Below the pieces are notes generated by a model. It did no database searches and was not told the origin of the DNA. It saw only the letters and a program-made list of their open reading frames with translations. The translations under genes were made by a program, and so were the position numbers. Shown one piece after another: positions 46,441-59,143 of a stretch of 64,000 nt of DNA. Where the stretch lies: contig CM043955.1 in NCBI GenBank assembly GCA_014529385.2, positions 135,108,108 to 135,172,107 on the forward strand, given 5' to 3'. Each line of letters opens with the position of its first letter. The stretch's first letter is position 1. This DNA comes from Adiantum capillus-veneris. Its lineage: Eukaryota > Streptophyta > Polypodiopsida > Polypodiales > Pteridaceae.

Positions 46441-46637
46441 AGCACAAGGCTATAGACAAAACACTGTAATTACTTCATGCCCTTTTGACTCATATTGCTA
46501 AGCCGGCTATGCCACAACTCAATAGAAGGTAGCTCGACTACATAGATAGAGTTCTCTTTCATATAAGAGACATACAAGGAATATAATGAGCCAAATTTTT
46601 GGCCTTTAAGAATGAATAAGTTACCTTTTTTGATCGT

Positions 46638-47279
46638 CTAAGAACCATTGCTAAACACTGTAGTGTATCTAAGATCATCAAGCTGTCTTACTGAAAGCAA
46701 GATTTTAGTTAGCTTTGGCACATGTCTAGCACCTTGCAGCATGAACTCGATACTGTTGCACATACGCAACTTCACATCTCCAATGCCACATATCTCAAGA
46801 TGATGAGAATCACCCAACTTAACAAAACCATGTGTAGAAGCATAACTGTAGAACCACTCCTTGTGAGGAGTAACACGAAAAACGACACCTGAGCCAATAA
46901 TCCAATTCTGCACATAGAATTCGGTAAGAGTAAAGACTAGTACACTTGATGGATGTGTCACGTTAGGAACAAAATCTATCTTCACACTGCTCTTAGGAGG
47001 TGCAGAACTTACGACAATGGCTTTACCCTTGTCTTTTTGCAACGAATAGAAATCCTTTTTTATGTGTCCTTTCTTGTCACAATGGTAGCATTCAATGTTC
47101 CTTGTGTTATGTCCGTGACTCTTGTTATGTGCATTCTTGTGATCTTGTGAAAGATCATAGATATGACTATGATCTCTCAGCCTTTGATTGCTTCTATAGC
47201 TACTTCTACTTGCCATATACACATCACCATTCCTATTAGTGTCAAGACTGGCGTTGAATCTCTTCCGTGAGAAAAGCAC
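46638..47279 (-). pseudogene. gag: Copia B gag C-terminus and protease
   Basis: 214 codons without a stop on the minus strand. The zinc knuckle CYHCDKKGHIKKDF has lost its last Cys to Phe. The protease box reads WIIGSGVVFRVTPHKEWF, so the catalytic DSGA is GSGV. LSVRQLDDL follows. The element is therefore dead at two catalytic or binding sites even within an open frame. Confidence 0.88.
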
Positions 47280-47281
47280 TA

Positions 47282-47749
47282 CATTAGGAAGAGGATGGGG
47301 TGTAGGAGGGCTTGTTTGTTTGCCATGAGCTTATGGAGGTGATTAACATTTTGACGAATAGGTGTAAGCCTTGTGTGCAAGAATGGTGGGTGTGTAAGAG
47401 ATGTGTAAGAGTGGTCAAAGGATGCACTTCCACCCCCCCCAAAAGGTGGTGGAAAACTTTATGATTTTCAGACTTCCATAACTCCCACATATGATCTCTG
47501 ATTTAAACGGAGATAATAGATCTGCAATCTACGCGTCGAGCTCTTTCCATAGATATGCTACATGATATGGTTTTACCCGCCAGATTTTTAATTCCATTTT
47601 GGGGGGAAACTTTGAATATAAATAAACTAGCTATTTTGCCTATTTGAATTCAAAACCTGTCCTTTGATTACTTTCTTAATACTAAAGGCTTGACTTCCTT
47701 AAACTACCAAATAAAGAGGTCCTCCTAGACCCCATTCTCTTCCTAATGG
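47282..47749. mobile_element. Inverted-repeat element (MITE-like), TSD TA
   Basis: Ends are inverted: plus-strand start CATTAGGAAGAGGATGGGGT and, on the minus strand from the other end, CCATTAGGAAGAGAATGGGG. Identity continues for about 30 bp and then weakly. TA flanks both sides (47280-47281, 47750-47751). Removing the element and one TA brings the copia gag sequence on either side into the same frame with the expected residues. A TA target suits Tc1/mariner-type elements, but the ends are not the Stowaway consensus. There is no transposase frame. Confidence 0.78.
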
Positions 47750-47751
47750 TA

Positions 47752-47879
47752 ACATCACTGAAAACGATCTTTCCCATTAGGGACAGAGTTACTAATGGCA
47801 ATGTTGAATGTATCCCATGATGTAGGAAAAGAATATAGCAAGAAAATGGCTTTCATTTCATCATCAAAATTAAGTTCTA
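47752..47879 (-). pseudogene. gag: Copia B gag, part before the inverted-repeat element
   Basis: Minus-strand IELNFDDEMKAIFLLYSFP then SWDTFNIAISNSVPNGK matches the Ty1/copia gag helix region (compare FDEPVRAMFLLITLPKSWDT in the element at 51458). Truncated at about 47879, where the repeat array starts. Confidence 0.82.
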
Positions 47880-49446
47880 TCATCAAGGCCAGGCATTTTT
47901 ATTGGATGGGAAGTGGGTTCAGTCCTTGCTGGAAGCTTTGGCCCACTATTGTCCCAAGTGAATCTTCCTTTTCACCCCCATTTTGTTACACATGATTCCA
48001 TAAATGCTACCATAGACTTTAGTTACAGATTTCGATGCACATAAAACCAAATATTTTTGAAAGCTCTTGAGAAGGCGCTTCAATTGAGAGATTGAGCACT
48101 AAAAATTGAGCTATGAGGGAAAAGATCCCAGCTCATTTCCTTAGGTGGCCCACTATTGGTCCGTTTCCCCTACTAGATGTGGCTATTGAGCATATCATTG
48201 AGTGTCATAACCTGCACATGCAGAGCATATCCTTGCACGTCTACAAACGGCCCACTACACCTTATTCGTCATTTAAGGCTGTAACCAACTTCCGATCTCG
48301 GACCAGCAGAGCATCAATTTTATTTTCAAAGTCTTTCAAGATTAGAACTTGTTCCCACAGCTAAATCCGAGCTCAAAGCCGCCTTGCTTCTCATGGGCTC
48401 CCTCCACACCGAGGGCCTTCAACCATTACAAAGAGCCCTTTTTCCATGCTACAGTCCAGCCCTCATGCAAGCCAAGCAAAAATACCTTATGAAATGTATG
48501 CCATAACATTTGAACCTAGCCCCCCAAATGAGACATCAACAATGCTCATAAACTTGAAAATGAATGTAATATCTGTGTACAAAAGCCCCACTAGTACCAA
48601 ACCACACATTTGCATGAACTCTTTGTATTTACACATTTCCACAAACACAAAGCACAAGCATTTGCATTCACTTCCATGTTTAGGCACAAAGCATAACCAC
48701 TATTGGCTTCATGAAAAGCAACTTTGTAGGAGGATTAGACACTACACGACATTGGGTTAGACCATCCTACAACACATTTTCACAAAAATCTGGTAAACAT
48801 GCCATGCCACCATCGGCATTTACTTTGACAACTGTGACGACACCACTAGGGGGGAGGAAAATCGACAATGACAACCTGGACGACATCCACAATTTGCAAC
48901 CGACATTGGTAGCAAAGCACATCACAAAAGCGTTTGAAACATTTGCTATAGGACCTCACCTTTGATAAATCCCCATTTGTAATTGACCTACAACCTAGTT
49001 GTCTACCATTCTCTAGGGGAGGTGTATATTTGGCCTATACCCTTCATTAAATTCTTAAGGGACAGGCACTTTTGATCTTGCACCTAATTGGCAATTCTCT
49101 GGGGAGGATATTTTGACTTTTGATCCTACACCCAGTTCACAATTCTCTAGGGTGGACACCTTTGTACTTTTGGGCGCTACTATGACATGCACAGGAGGCT
49201 TGTTGGGGTGTGTGACACATCCGCACGACCACAAGTGAGAACACTCTCCAGTTTGGAAGCCTCCACACTTGACATCACTGATTAGGTCATCAAACTCCCT
49301 CTCCCAAGTCTATAAAAGAAGCCGATGCTACACTTTGTATGCGACTTACATCCATGCACTATCCGTCACTCCATCTTACTTTGTATCTACCATTTGCATG
49401 TTAGTTTTTCATTAACCTAGTCATGCTTTTCTACTTGTATTAGTGT

Positions 49447-49481
<35 letters not shown>

Positions 49482-50098
49482 ATCTCTTGTGTAATTAATC
49501 TACTAATCACATGATGAATGACACTTGCGTTTCCATCATAAAAGCCATTCCCAAAATGTAGTATCAGAGCACATGGTTTACACCTAGGCCTAATTAACTC
49601 CATCATTACATAATTAATTAGTAGAATAGTTGATTGCATTTAATCTCTTGCGATGAAATAAAATAAAATCCACTCCTTAATCATCACTTGGGATATGAGC
49701 ATGCTCCACTACCCATGATGATTAGGTGAGAGGGACTTAATTTTGCATTGTTTTGTGTTTTTTTTTGAATCATTTCCACCTAGTTGTTCATCTTTCAATT
49801 GGTTTCTTTGAAATCAGGACACACTTGCATTGTGTATGTGTGGAAGAAGTCCTCGACACTAGCTTTCAATAATTTCCACTAGTTGTTCATCTTTCAAATG
49901 ATTTCTTTGAAATCAGGATATACTTGCATTGTGCATGTGTGGAAAAAGTCCTCGACACGAGCTTTCAAGTCCATCCACAAACATTTTGAGCTAAGCTTTG
50001 CTAATTAATACCTTGATTAAGTTCTAAGCTATTGTTCGGTCTTTTTGTAGTTGATTGGAGGTATTTTGTGTGTGTACAACCTTTTTCTCGCAATATGA
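47880..50098 (+). repeat. LTR-like array unit R1
   Basis: First of four head-to-tail copies of a non-coding unit. It shares ACTTGTTCCCACAG, CTCATGGGCT, TTGTCTACCATTCTCTAGGG and a TATA box CTATAAAAGAAGCC (about 49312) with the other copies. A CT tract is at 49450-49480. The LTR-like part ends near 49556, followed by a primer-site-like TAGTATCAGAGC (49559-49570). The rest, to 50098, is internal sequence. No protein domain is recognised. Confidence 0.8.
49450..49480. repeat. (CT)n tract in unit R1
   Basis: Counterparts at 56151-56179 and 58258-58267 in other units. Confidence 0.93.
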
Positions 50099-50764
50099 GA
50101 GCATCAATTTTATTTTTAGAGTCTTTCAAGATTAGAACTTGTTCCCATAATTAAAACCGAGCTCAAAGCCACCTTGCTTCTCATGGGCTACCTCCACACC
50201 GAGGGCCTTCCACCATTACAAAGAGCCCTTTTTCCATGCTACAATGTTAGGCCTCATGCAAGCCAAGTAAAAATACCTTATGAAATGTATGCCAAAACAT
50301 TTGAACCTAGCCGCCCAAATGAGACATCACTAATGCTCATAAACTTGAAAGTGAATGTAATATCTGTGTACAAAAGCCCCACCCTAGTACCAAACCACAC
50401 ATTTGCATGAACTCTTTGTATTTACACATTTGCACAAACACAAATCACAAGCATTTTCATTCACTTCTTATTTGGACACAAAGCACAACCACTATTGGCT
50501 TCATGAAAAGAAACTTTGAAGGATTAGACACTGCATGACACTGGGTAAGACCATCCTCACACACATTTTCACAAAAAATTGGTAAACATGCCATGCTACC
50601 ATCGGCATTTACTTTGAAAACTGTGACGATACCACTGGAGGGGAGGAGAAGCATCAACAATGACAACTTGGACAACAAAGCACATCACAAAGGCGTTTGA
50701 AACATTTACAATAGGACTTCACCTTTGATAATGCCCCATTTGTAATTGACCTTGTTGTCTACCA

Positions 50765-50958
50765 TGTTGGGGTATAAAGCCCAATATGGTCGCCCAAGTA
50801 AGTGGGCGGGCCGCCAGGTATGTACACATATTCTTTTGTAAAAACCTAATAAGAACTCACTATGCTCTACACATTACAGCAGAGCGAGTTCACCATATCG
50901 TCGTGCTCTTCTTCTCGCACACTCTCTCTCGCGTCGCACTTCCCCTCGTACTCCTTCA
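50765..50958 (+). mobile_element. Copia C 5' LTR
   Basis: Starts TGTTGGGGTATAAAGCCC (TATA box at the very start) and ends GTACTCCTTCA. Contains CGCCCAAGTAAGTGGGCGGG, an inverted repeat. Confidence 0.96.
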
Positions 50959-50960
50959 AC

Positions 50961-50974
50961 TGGTATCAGAGCTC
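50961..50974 (+). promoter_or_regulatory. Copia C primer-binding site
   Basis: TGGTATCAGAGCTC two bases after the LTR, initiator-Met type. A leader of about 480 bp without a recognised domain separates it from gag. Confidence 0.94.
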
Positions 50975-51457
50975 AGATCGAGGCTCGGGGCAGCAATGCA
51001 GGAGGCTAGAGTCACCAGCTCAGATTGGAGTGAAATTCGACAGGCAAAGACACGGCCCCAAATCTTGTGGGAGGCGCCCGAAGGACTCGGTGTTCTCAGA
51101 ATTTCATTCTGAGGTCATCTCGGCCACTGTTCGGATTCGACAAAGGTCTGCGCATGTCATTTTCGACTACGTGGTCTCAGCGGGTGCAGATCCGACTCTG
51201 CAAATTTGGGGTTTTCGGCCTACGACTGCAGGTGCTGAGGATATCGACACTCCCAGAGTGTTGATTTGTGGCTGTCTACACATCGAAGGACGGCTCACAG
51301 TTCTTGGAGTCGTGTCACATACGACACGTGCGTATCTACACACAGACTGTAGGCGACATCCACTAGTTCATCAGGTTGATATTGGTTTAGAGGTCAGTTT
51401 ACAGGGGAAACTCTGCCGAATTTTTCCCAAGAAAGTAAACTACTGTGAAGCGTAGCT

Positions 51458-54400
51458 ATGGCTGGATCACAGGACACTGCTCTTTACAATATCAAGAAGC
51501 TGGATGGAACCAATTTCCCATTGTGGAAGAAGCAGATTTGGCACGTGTTGGTACAAAAGAAGCAGATAAAACCTATAAAGCTCAAGGGGATAAAACCAGA
51601 AGATATGGACGAAGATGAATGGAGCGAAATGGATGAATTGGCACTTTCTACCATTATGCTGACTTTGGCAGAAAGCGTTTACTTCAATGTAGCAGACGAG
51701 ATGTCGGCTTATCAAGCATGGTTAAAGCTGAGTGATCTTTATGAGAAGCAGAGTGCAGCTTCACAGGTATACTGGCTTAAGAAGCTTGTTGACTTGAAGA
51801 TGAAAGAAGGGACACCTATGTCCAATCATCTGAATGAATTCAACACAATCTATAGTCAGTTGTCAGCTCAAGGTGTCAAGTTTGATGAACCTGTTAGAGC
51901 TATGTTCCTGTTGATCACATTGCCGAAAAGTTGGGACACTTTTCGCACAGCTTTGAGTAATTCTGCACCTCCAGATGGTTTGAACATAGCAGGTGTAGAA
52001 GGAACTGAAGAAACCAATAGAAAGACAATGGACAAAGGCAAAGGAACAGCCTTAGTTGTCAGGGGAAGGACCAAAGAAAAGTACAAAGGTGGAAAGAGGA
52101 ATCAGTCTCGTAGCAAGTCCCGTAGTGCTAAAGGCAAGAGTGACATAGAATGCTACCATTGTGGCAAGAAGGGTCACATGAAAAGAGACTGCAAAGAATG
52201 GAAAGCAGAAAAAGGCAAAGAGAAAGCTGAAGACCATGGTGAGAAGAACAAGTCCTCAGTGAAGATTCAAGAAATAAATGTGACAAACACTGTTGCAGAG
52301 GATGACAGTCTAGTGTCAGGAGACATCTACTTCTTGAAGAATACAATGGACTCAGCTCTTCTTACAACATCTGATGGAAATGCACTGAGTGACTGGATTA
52401 TAGACTCAGGGGCATCACTTCATGTGTCTCCAAACAAGGAGTGGTTTACTTCTTATGTGACCACTAAAGATCATGTTCGGCTAGGCAATGGGAAGACATG
52501 TGAGATCTTAGGTGTTGGAGATGTTCAATTGAAGTTTCAGAATGGCTCTTCTTTCACGATGAAGAATGTGAGACATGTTCCCGCAATTACAAAGAGCTTG
52601 ATCAACACAGGTTTACTTGATGATGCTGGCTACGTCACCATTTTTGGACAGAACATGTGGAAGATATCCAAGGGTTCTATGACAGTAGCACATGGAGTAA
52701 AGTCTGGAGGACTTTACATGATTTATGTATCAAATGTCTCTAAAAATGTAATCAATGTAACCGAGCAGCCGAACATTTCTTTGTGGCATAGCCGGTTAGG
52801 ACATATGTCCAAGAAGGGAATGGAAATCTGGTCTCGTTCTGGTTATTTGCCTGGCTTTTCATTTAATGATTTTGAATTCTGTGAACATTGTCTGTATGGT
52901 AAGCAAACACAGCAGCCACATAAGCATAGAAGTAGTAGAAGAGATACACAGTTGGCACTTGTTCATAGTGATTTGTGTGGACCTATGCCTAACCTATCTC
53001 TAGGGGGAGCTTCTTACTTTATGACATTTATAGATGATTACTCAAGGAAAGTATGGGTTTACTTTCTCAAGCACAAGGATGAAGCGTTTAGTGTTTTCAA
53101 AACGTTTGTGACACTTGTGGAGAATCAGAGTGGCAAGAAGCTTAAATGCTTACGCACTGACAATGGTGGAGAGTATGTTTCAAAGGCCTTTCAGGACTTT
53201 TGTGAGTCAAAAGGTATAAAACGTGAACTTACTGCTCCTTACAATCCTCCTCAAAATGGTGTTGCTGAGAGGATGAATAGGACCATACAAGAGAAGGTCA
53301 GAAGTATGTTGTCTAATGCACAGCTTCCAAATGGGTTTTGGACTGAAGCTGTATCAACAGCTGTTCATCTTGTAAATAGATCTCCTAGCAAGGTTTTGCA
53401 GAAGGATTCAGTGCCAGAGATGGTATGGTCAGGCAAAATGCCCTCATACAAGCATCTCAGAGTCTTTGGCTGTGAGGCATATACTCACGTTCCAAAGGAA
53501 TTTAGGAACAAACTTGAGCCAAAGAGTAGAAAGTGCATCTTTCTAGGCTATGGTAATTCTGGTGAGATGGGGTACAGACTTTGGGATCCCGAATCCAGAA
53601 AGGTTGTCCGCAGCAATGATGTTCACTTTAATGAATCCAAATATCATTCTAAACCAGAGAGAGTTGAGGAGATTAGAAGAGTTGTCTTCCAAGATGATGG
53701 ACATGCACGTGCAAGACAAAATGTCAGGGCTCAAGAGGAGCAAGGGCAGGATAGAATGGAACCACAGGTTGTGGTTGAGCCTGAGCCACCTATTGTGCGT
53801 AGATCTGGATGTGTCACGCGACCTCCTGATAGGTTTGTTCCATCTATGAACTATGTCATGTTGACTGATTGCAATGAGCCTTCATGTTACAAGGAAGCAG
53901 TGCAAATGAAGGACTCCGGGAATTGGCAATTGGCCATGCAGTCAGAGATGACAGCTCTGCATAAAAACAAGACATGGAAGCTAGTTAAATTACCACAGGG
54001 CAAAAAGGCTCTACCTTGTAAATGGGTTTACAGGTATAAGATCACCGCTCATGATAGTCAGCCAAAGTACAAAGCAAGGCTTGTTGCCAAGGGCTTTAAG
54101 CAAGAACAAGGCATTGACTTTGATGAAGTATTCTCTCCGGTGGTCAAGATGACTACATTGAGATGCTTTCTTGCATTGGTTGCCATATTAGATTTGGTGT
54201 TGCACCAAATGGATGTCAAGACAGCGTTCTTGCATGGTGATTTAGATGTGGAAATTTACATGCAGCAGCCAAAAGGGTTTGTTGAGAAAGGCAAGGAAGA
54301 TTGGGTATGCCAGTTGTTAAAGAGTCTTTATGGCTTAAAACAATCACCGAGGGCATGGTACCATAAATTCCACAAGGTTATGCTTCCTCAAGGCTACAAA

Positions 54401-55429
54401 CGTAGTGAGTTCGATCACTGTCTATATACAAAGAAGGCTAAGGATGGTAGTTGGATGATCCTTATTTTGTATGTGGATGACATGTTGATTGCTGGCAAGC
54501 ACTTGGAAGAAATTTCAGCTTTGAAGTCAAAGATGGCAAAATCGTTTGACATGAAAGACATGGGTGAGGCAAGTCATATACTTGGTATGCGCATTGAGAG
54601 AGACAGATCAAAGAAATTGATTTGGTTATCTCAAACATAGTATATTGACAAGGTTTTGCAACGTTTCAATATGGAGAAGGGAAAGGCGCTGAGTGTTCCA
54701 TTGCCACCATATGTGAAACTTAGCAAACAAGATTGTCCTGTGTCTGAGGAAGAACAGGCTGAAATGGATAAGATTCCATATGCGTCTACAGTGGGTAGTT
54801 TGATGTATGCAATGATTGCTACTCGCCCAGACATTGCATTTGCAGTGGGAGTAGTAAGTCGATACATGTCAAACCCAGGCAAGAAACATTGGGAGGCAGT
54901 GAAAGGAATATTGAGATACCTGAAAGCTACAAAGAGTATGCGTATATGCTATGGGAGTCAGGAGCTAAGTGTAAAGGGTTTTACAGACTCAGATTATGCA
55001 GGTGACTTAGACAACCGAAGGTCTACGTCAGGGTATGTCTTTACATTGGCTGGTGGAGCAGTTTCATGGCGTTCTAGATTACAAGATTGTGTCACTTAGT
55101 CTACTACAGAGGCTAAATATGTTGCAGCATCAGAGGCATGCAAAGAATCAATTTGGCTTAATCGACTAGTAGCAGATTTGGGAATCAAAGAAGAGATGCC
55201 TGTGTTATATTGTGATAGTCAAAGTGCTATACAATTGGCTCGCAATCCAGTTTATCACTCAAAGACAAAGCATGTGGATGTGAAGTATCATTTCATCAGG
55301 GAAATGCTCGAGGATAAGCAACTTCAGCATGTCAAAGTTCACACCACAGAAAATCCTGCTGATCTACTTACAAAAGGACTTCCCTCAGAGAGCTTTGCGC
55401 ATTTTCGCAAGCAGTTAGGTGTAGGGTAG
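51458..55429 (+). pseudogene. gag-pol: Copia C gag-pol polyprotein, two in-frame TAG stops
   Basis: One frame of about 1323 codons, starting MAGSQDTALYNIKKLDGTNF. Gag helices occupy about residues 1-180. A CCHC zinc knuckle is at 232-245 (CYHCGKKGHMKRDC). The protease has DSGA from residue 316. LWHSRLGHM is the pre-integrase region. Integrase has HHCC residues, then Asp505, Asp568 and Glu604, with 35 residues between the last two. Reverse transcriptase has KARLVAKGFKQ, QMDVKTAFLHGDL and YVDD from residue 1005. RNase H has FTDSDYAGD and YCDSQSAIQLA. Stops are TAG at 54638-54640 (after reverse transcriptase) and TAG at 55097-55099 (inside RNase H, before STTEAKY). All catalytic residues I could check are present. 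The stops make this copy non-autonomous unless read through. Confidence 0.96.
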
Positions 55430-55505
55430 TACATCACTTCTCTACATCTCTTGTATATTAGCTTGTATAGTAGCTTCTCTCACACTTAAAGTACCACATT
55501 GGACT

Positions 55506-55518
55506 TTAAGTGGGAGGT
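55506..55518 (+). promoter_or_regulatory. Copia C polypurine tract
   Basis: TTAAGTGGGAGGT just before the 3' LTR. Confidence 0.9.
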
Positions 55519-55712
55519 TGTTGGGGTATAAAGCCCAATATGGTCGCCCAAGTAAGTGGGCGGGCCGCCAGATATGTACACATATTCTTTTGTAAAAACC
55601 TAATAAGAACTCACTATGCTCTACACATTACAGCAGAGCGAGTTCACCATATCGTCGTGCTCTTCTTCTCGCACACTCTCTCTCGCGCCGCACTTCCGCT
55701 CGTACTCCTTCA
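55519..55712 (+). mobile_element. Copia C 3' LTR
   Basis: Same length as the 5' LTR; three substitutions seen. Confidence 0.96.
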
Positions 55713-56147
55713 TACCATTCTCTAGGGGAGGTGTATATTTTGCCTATACCCTTCTATTAAATTCTCAAGGGACAGGCAATTTTGATCGTGCACCAAGTTG
55801 GCAATTCTCTGGGGAGGATATTTTGACTTTTGGTCCTACACCGAGTTGACAATTCTCTAGGGTGGATACCTTTGTACTTTTGGGCGCCAATATGACACAC
55901 ATGGGGTGGTGTGTGACACATCCGCACCACCGCAGGTGAGAACACTGTATAGTTTGGAAGCCTACACATTTGACATCATTGATTAGGTCATTAGATGCCC
56001 TCTCCCAAGTCTATAAAAGAAGCCTAAGCTACACTTTGTATCCAACTTACATCCATGCACTAGCCATCACTCTATTCTACTTTGTATCCACCATTTGCAT
56101 ATTAATTTTACATTGATCTAATCATGCTTTTGTACTTGTATTAGTTT

Positions 56148-56150
<3 letters not shown>

Positions 56151-56179
<29 letters not shown>
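56151..56179. repeat. (CT)n tract in unit R2
   Basis: About 14 units at the position homologous to 49450-49480. Confidence 0.93.
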
Positions 56180-58347
56180 AATCTCTTGTGTAATTAACCT
56201 AAAAATCATTACATAATTAATTAATAGAATAATTTATTGCATTAAATAAAATAAATCCACTCCTTAATCATCACTTGGGATATGAGCATGCTCCACTACC
56301 CATGATGATTAGGTGAGAGGGAGTTAATTTTGAATTGTTCCGTGTTCTTTTTTGAATCATTTCCACTACTTGTTCATCTTTCAAGTGATTTCTTTCAAAT
56401 CACGATACACTTGCATTGTGCATGTGTGGAAGAAGTCCTCAAACACGAGATTTCAATTGAGCCCATCCACAAACATTTGAATCTAAGATGCGCTAATTAA
56501 TACCTTGATTAATTTCTAAGCTTCTTAAGCTCTATTGTCTGGTCTTTTTGTAGTTGATTAGAGGTATTGTGTGTGTGTACTTGAAAACATTTAATGCCCA
56601 AGTTCTATCTGGTGGGATAAAAGCTTTGAATACTTCAAACAAATTGTGGGAAAGCTTCCTGGAATAAAGGAAAGTGCCTAATTTTGGATGTACATTGGGC
56701 AGACTTTAAAAGAATGCTCAACTCAATTCTACAGCCAGGGCCAGTCTGCAAGCTGTGACGGGAAGATTAGGTGAAGTTTTTCACATCCAACCAAAAAAGC
56801 TTTGAGGTTTGTGCTCACCCAAAAATTGAAATACCCATTCGCAAGTTAACGCCATCAAACTGTGATTGTCAAGTCAGCCCTCGCCACTACCTTCGGTGCT
56901 CATCTGAAAATACTTAGACACCGTGGCCACCAAATTACACACCACCAACCTTACGATGGCAGTTGCCCTTAGTTTGTGAAATGTGCTGGTGCTGCCTAGG
57001 GTAAAGGGGCCAACAGTGACCCCCCCCCCCCCAAAAGGAACACTGAAGAGACAAGCCAATAATAGTACACTTTTCACCTAAAGAAGCACAAAGAACTTCG
57101 AGGTGAAACGGCCAAATGACCCACTACACCTTATTCGTCATTTAAGGCTATAACCAACTTTCGATCTCGCAACAACAGAGAATCAATTTTATTTTTAGAG
57201 GGTTTCAAGATTAGAACTTGTTCCCACAGTTAAATCCGAGCTCAAAGCCACCTTGCATCTCATGGGCTACCTCCACACCAAGGGCCTTCAACCATTACAA
57301 AGAACCCTTTTTCCATGCTATAGTCTAGGCCTCATGCAAGCCAAGCAAAAATGCCTTATGAAATGTATGCCCAAACATTTGAACCTAAAATTGAAAATAA
57401 GTGTAATATCTGTGTACAAAAGACCCACTAGTACCAAACCACACATTTGCATGAAATCTTTGTATTTATACATTTGCACAAACAGAAAGCACAAGTATTT
57501 GCATTCACTTCTTCATTTGGATACAAAGCACAATCGTTATTGGCTTCATGGAAAGAAACTTTGTAGAAGGATTAGACACTGTTCGACATTGGGTAAGACC
57601 ATCCTCACACACATTTTCACAAAAATATGGTACACATGCCATGCCACCGTTGGCATTTACTTTGACAACTGTGACGGCACCACTGGAGGTGAGGAGAAGC
57701 ATCGACAAGGACAACCTGGGTGACATCCACAATTTGCAGCCAACATTGGCAACAAAGCACATCACAAAAGCGTTTGAAACATTTGCAGTAGGACTTCACC
57801 TTTGATAAATCCCCATTTATAATTGACCTACTAGCTGTCTACCATTTTCTAGGGGAGGTGTATATTTGGCCTATAACCTTCTATTAAATTCTCAAGGGAC
57901 AGACACTTGTGATCCTGCACCCACTTGGAAATTCTTTGGGGAGGATATTTTGACTTTTGGTTCTACACCTAGTTGATAATTCTCTAGGGTGGACACCTTT
58001 GTACTTCTGGGTGCTCCTATGACACATTCGCACCACCACAAGTGAAAATACTCTCTAGTTTGGAAGCCTACACATTTGACATCACTGATTAGGTCATCAG
58101 ATGCCCTCGTCCAAGTCTATAAAAGAAGCCTAAGCTACACTTTGTATCAAACTTACATCCATGCACTAGCCATCACTCTATCCTACTTTGTATCCACCAT
58201 TTTTATATTAGTTATTCATTAATATAATCACGCTTTTCTACTTGTATCAGTGTCAATTTCTCTCTCTAATGTCTTGTGTATTTAACCTACTATTCATGTG
58301 ATGAATGGCTCACTTACGTTTCCACCATAAACTCCATTCTTAACATG

Positions 58348-58359
58348 TGGTATCAGAGC
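58348..58359 (+). promoter_or_regulatory. Primer-binding site in unit R3
   Basis: TGGTATCAGAGC, two bases after the proposed LTR end. It shows that the array unit derives from an LTR retroelement. Confidence 0.85.
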
Positions 58360-59143
58360 ACATGGTTTACACCTATGCCTAATTAACTCCGTCATTACAT
58401 AATTAATTAGTAGAATAATTGATTGCATTTAATTGCTTGCATTAAATATAATACATCCACTCCTTAATCATCACGTGGGATATGAGAATGCTCCACTATC
58501 CATGATGATTAGGTGAGAGGGAGTTAATTTTGCATTGTTTGGTGTGTTTTTTTGAATCATTTGCACTAGTTGTTCATCTTTCAAGTGGTTTCTTTGAAAT
58601 CAAGATACACTTGCATTGTGAATGTGTGGAAGAAGGCCTTGACATAAGCTTTCTATTGAGCCCATCCACATACATTTTGAGCTAAGCTTCGCTAATTAAT
58701 ATCTTGGTTAAGTTCAAAGCTTGTTAAGCTCTATTGTCTTGTCTTTCAATAGTTGATTAGAGATATTGTGTGTGTGTTCTTGACAACATTTAATGCCAAA
58801 CTTATATTTGGTGGGATAAAAGCTTTGAATACTTCAAACAAATTGTGGGAAAGCTTCTTGGAATAAAGGGGAGTCCTTCAAAATCATGCTCAACTCAATT
58901 CTACAGGCAAGGCGGGTCTGCGAGTTGTGATGAGTAGATTAGGTGAAGTTTTGCACATCCAACCACACAAGTTTTGAGACTTGTGCTCACCTGAAAATTT
59001 AAATGCCCATTCGCAAGTTAATGCCATCAAACTCTGCTTACAAGACAGCCCTCACCACTACCGTCGGTGCTCATCTAGAAATACTTGCAGACCGTGGCCA
59101 ACAAATTGCATGCCACCAACCTTATGATGGAAGTTGCCCTTAG

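Larger units (their letters stand above)
43494..47879 (-). mobile_element. Decayed Ty1/copia element B, antisense, 5' truncated
   Basis: Read on the minus strand: gag (from about 47879), protease, integrase, reverse transcriptase, RNase H, purine tract and the start of the 3' LTR at 43825. The gag end is cut where the repeat array begins. A 468-bp inverted-repeat insertion sits in gag. Order and motifs resemble the younger element at 50765-55712, but sequence decay is heavy. Confidence 0.9.
50765..55712 (+). mobile_element. Young Ty1/copia element C, 4948 bp, TSD TACCA
   Basis: LTRs of 194 bp at both ends differ at three positions by eye count. The TACCA duplication is perfect (50760-50764, 55713-55717). 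Paralogous uninterrupted sites with TTGTCTACCATTCTCTAGG-type sequence exist near 49000 and 57838. PBS, one long gag-pol frame and a purine tract are all in place. Only two TAG stops break the frame, so it is the most recently active element visible. Confidence 0.97.
50099..57113 (+). repeat. LTR-like array unit R2, split by a copia element
   Basis: Unit sequence at 50099-50764 resumes at 55713. A CT tract is at 56151-56179. About 100 bp covering the LTR end and primer site are deleted near 56200 compared with R3. The unit continues through an internal region (AAAGCTTTGAATACTTCAAA near 56620) and a C13 run at 57020-57032. Confidence 0.8.

Noticed and set aside
48446-48760. Protein encoded by the array unit
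   Set aside because: The frame is broken differently in each copy (48446, 50174, 57253) and has no recognisable domain.
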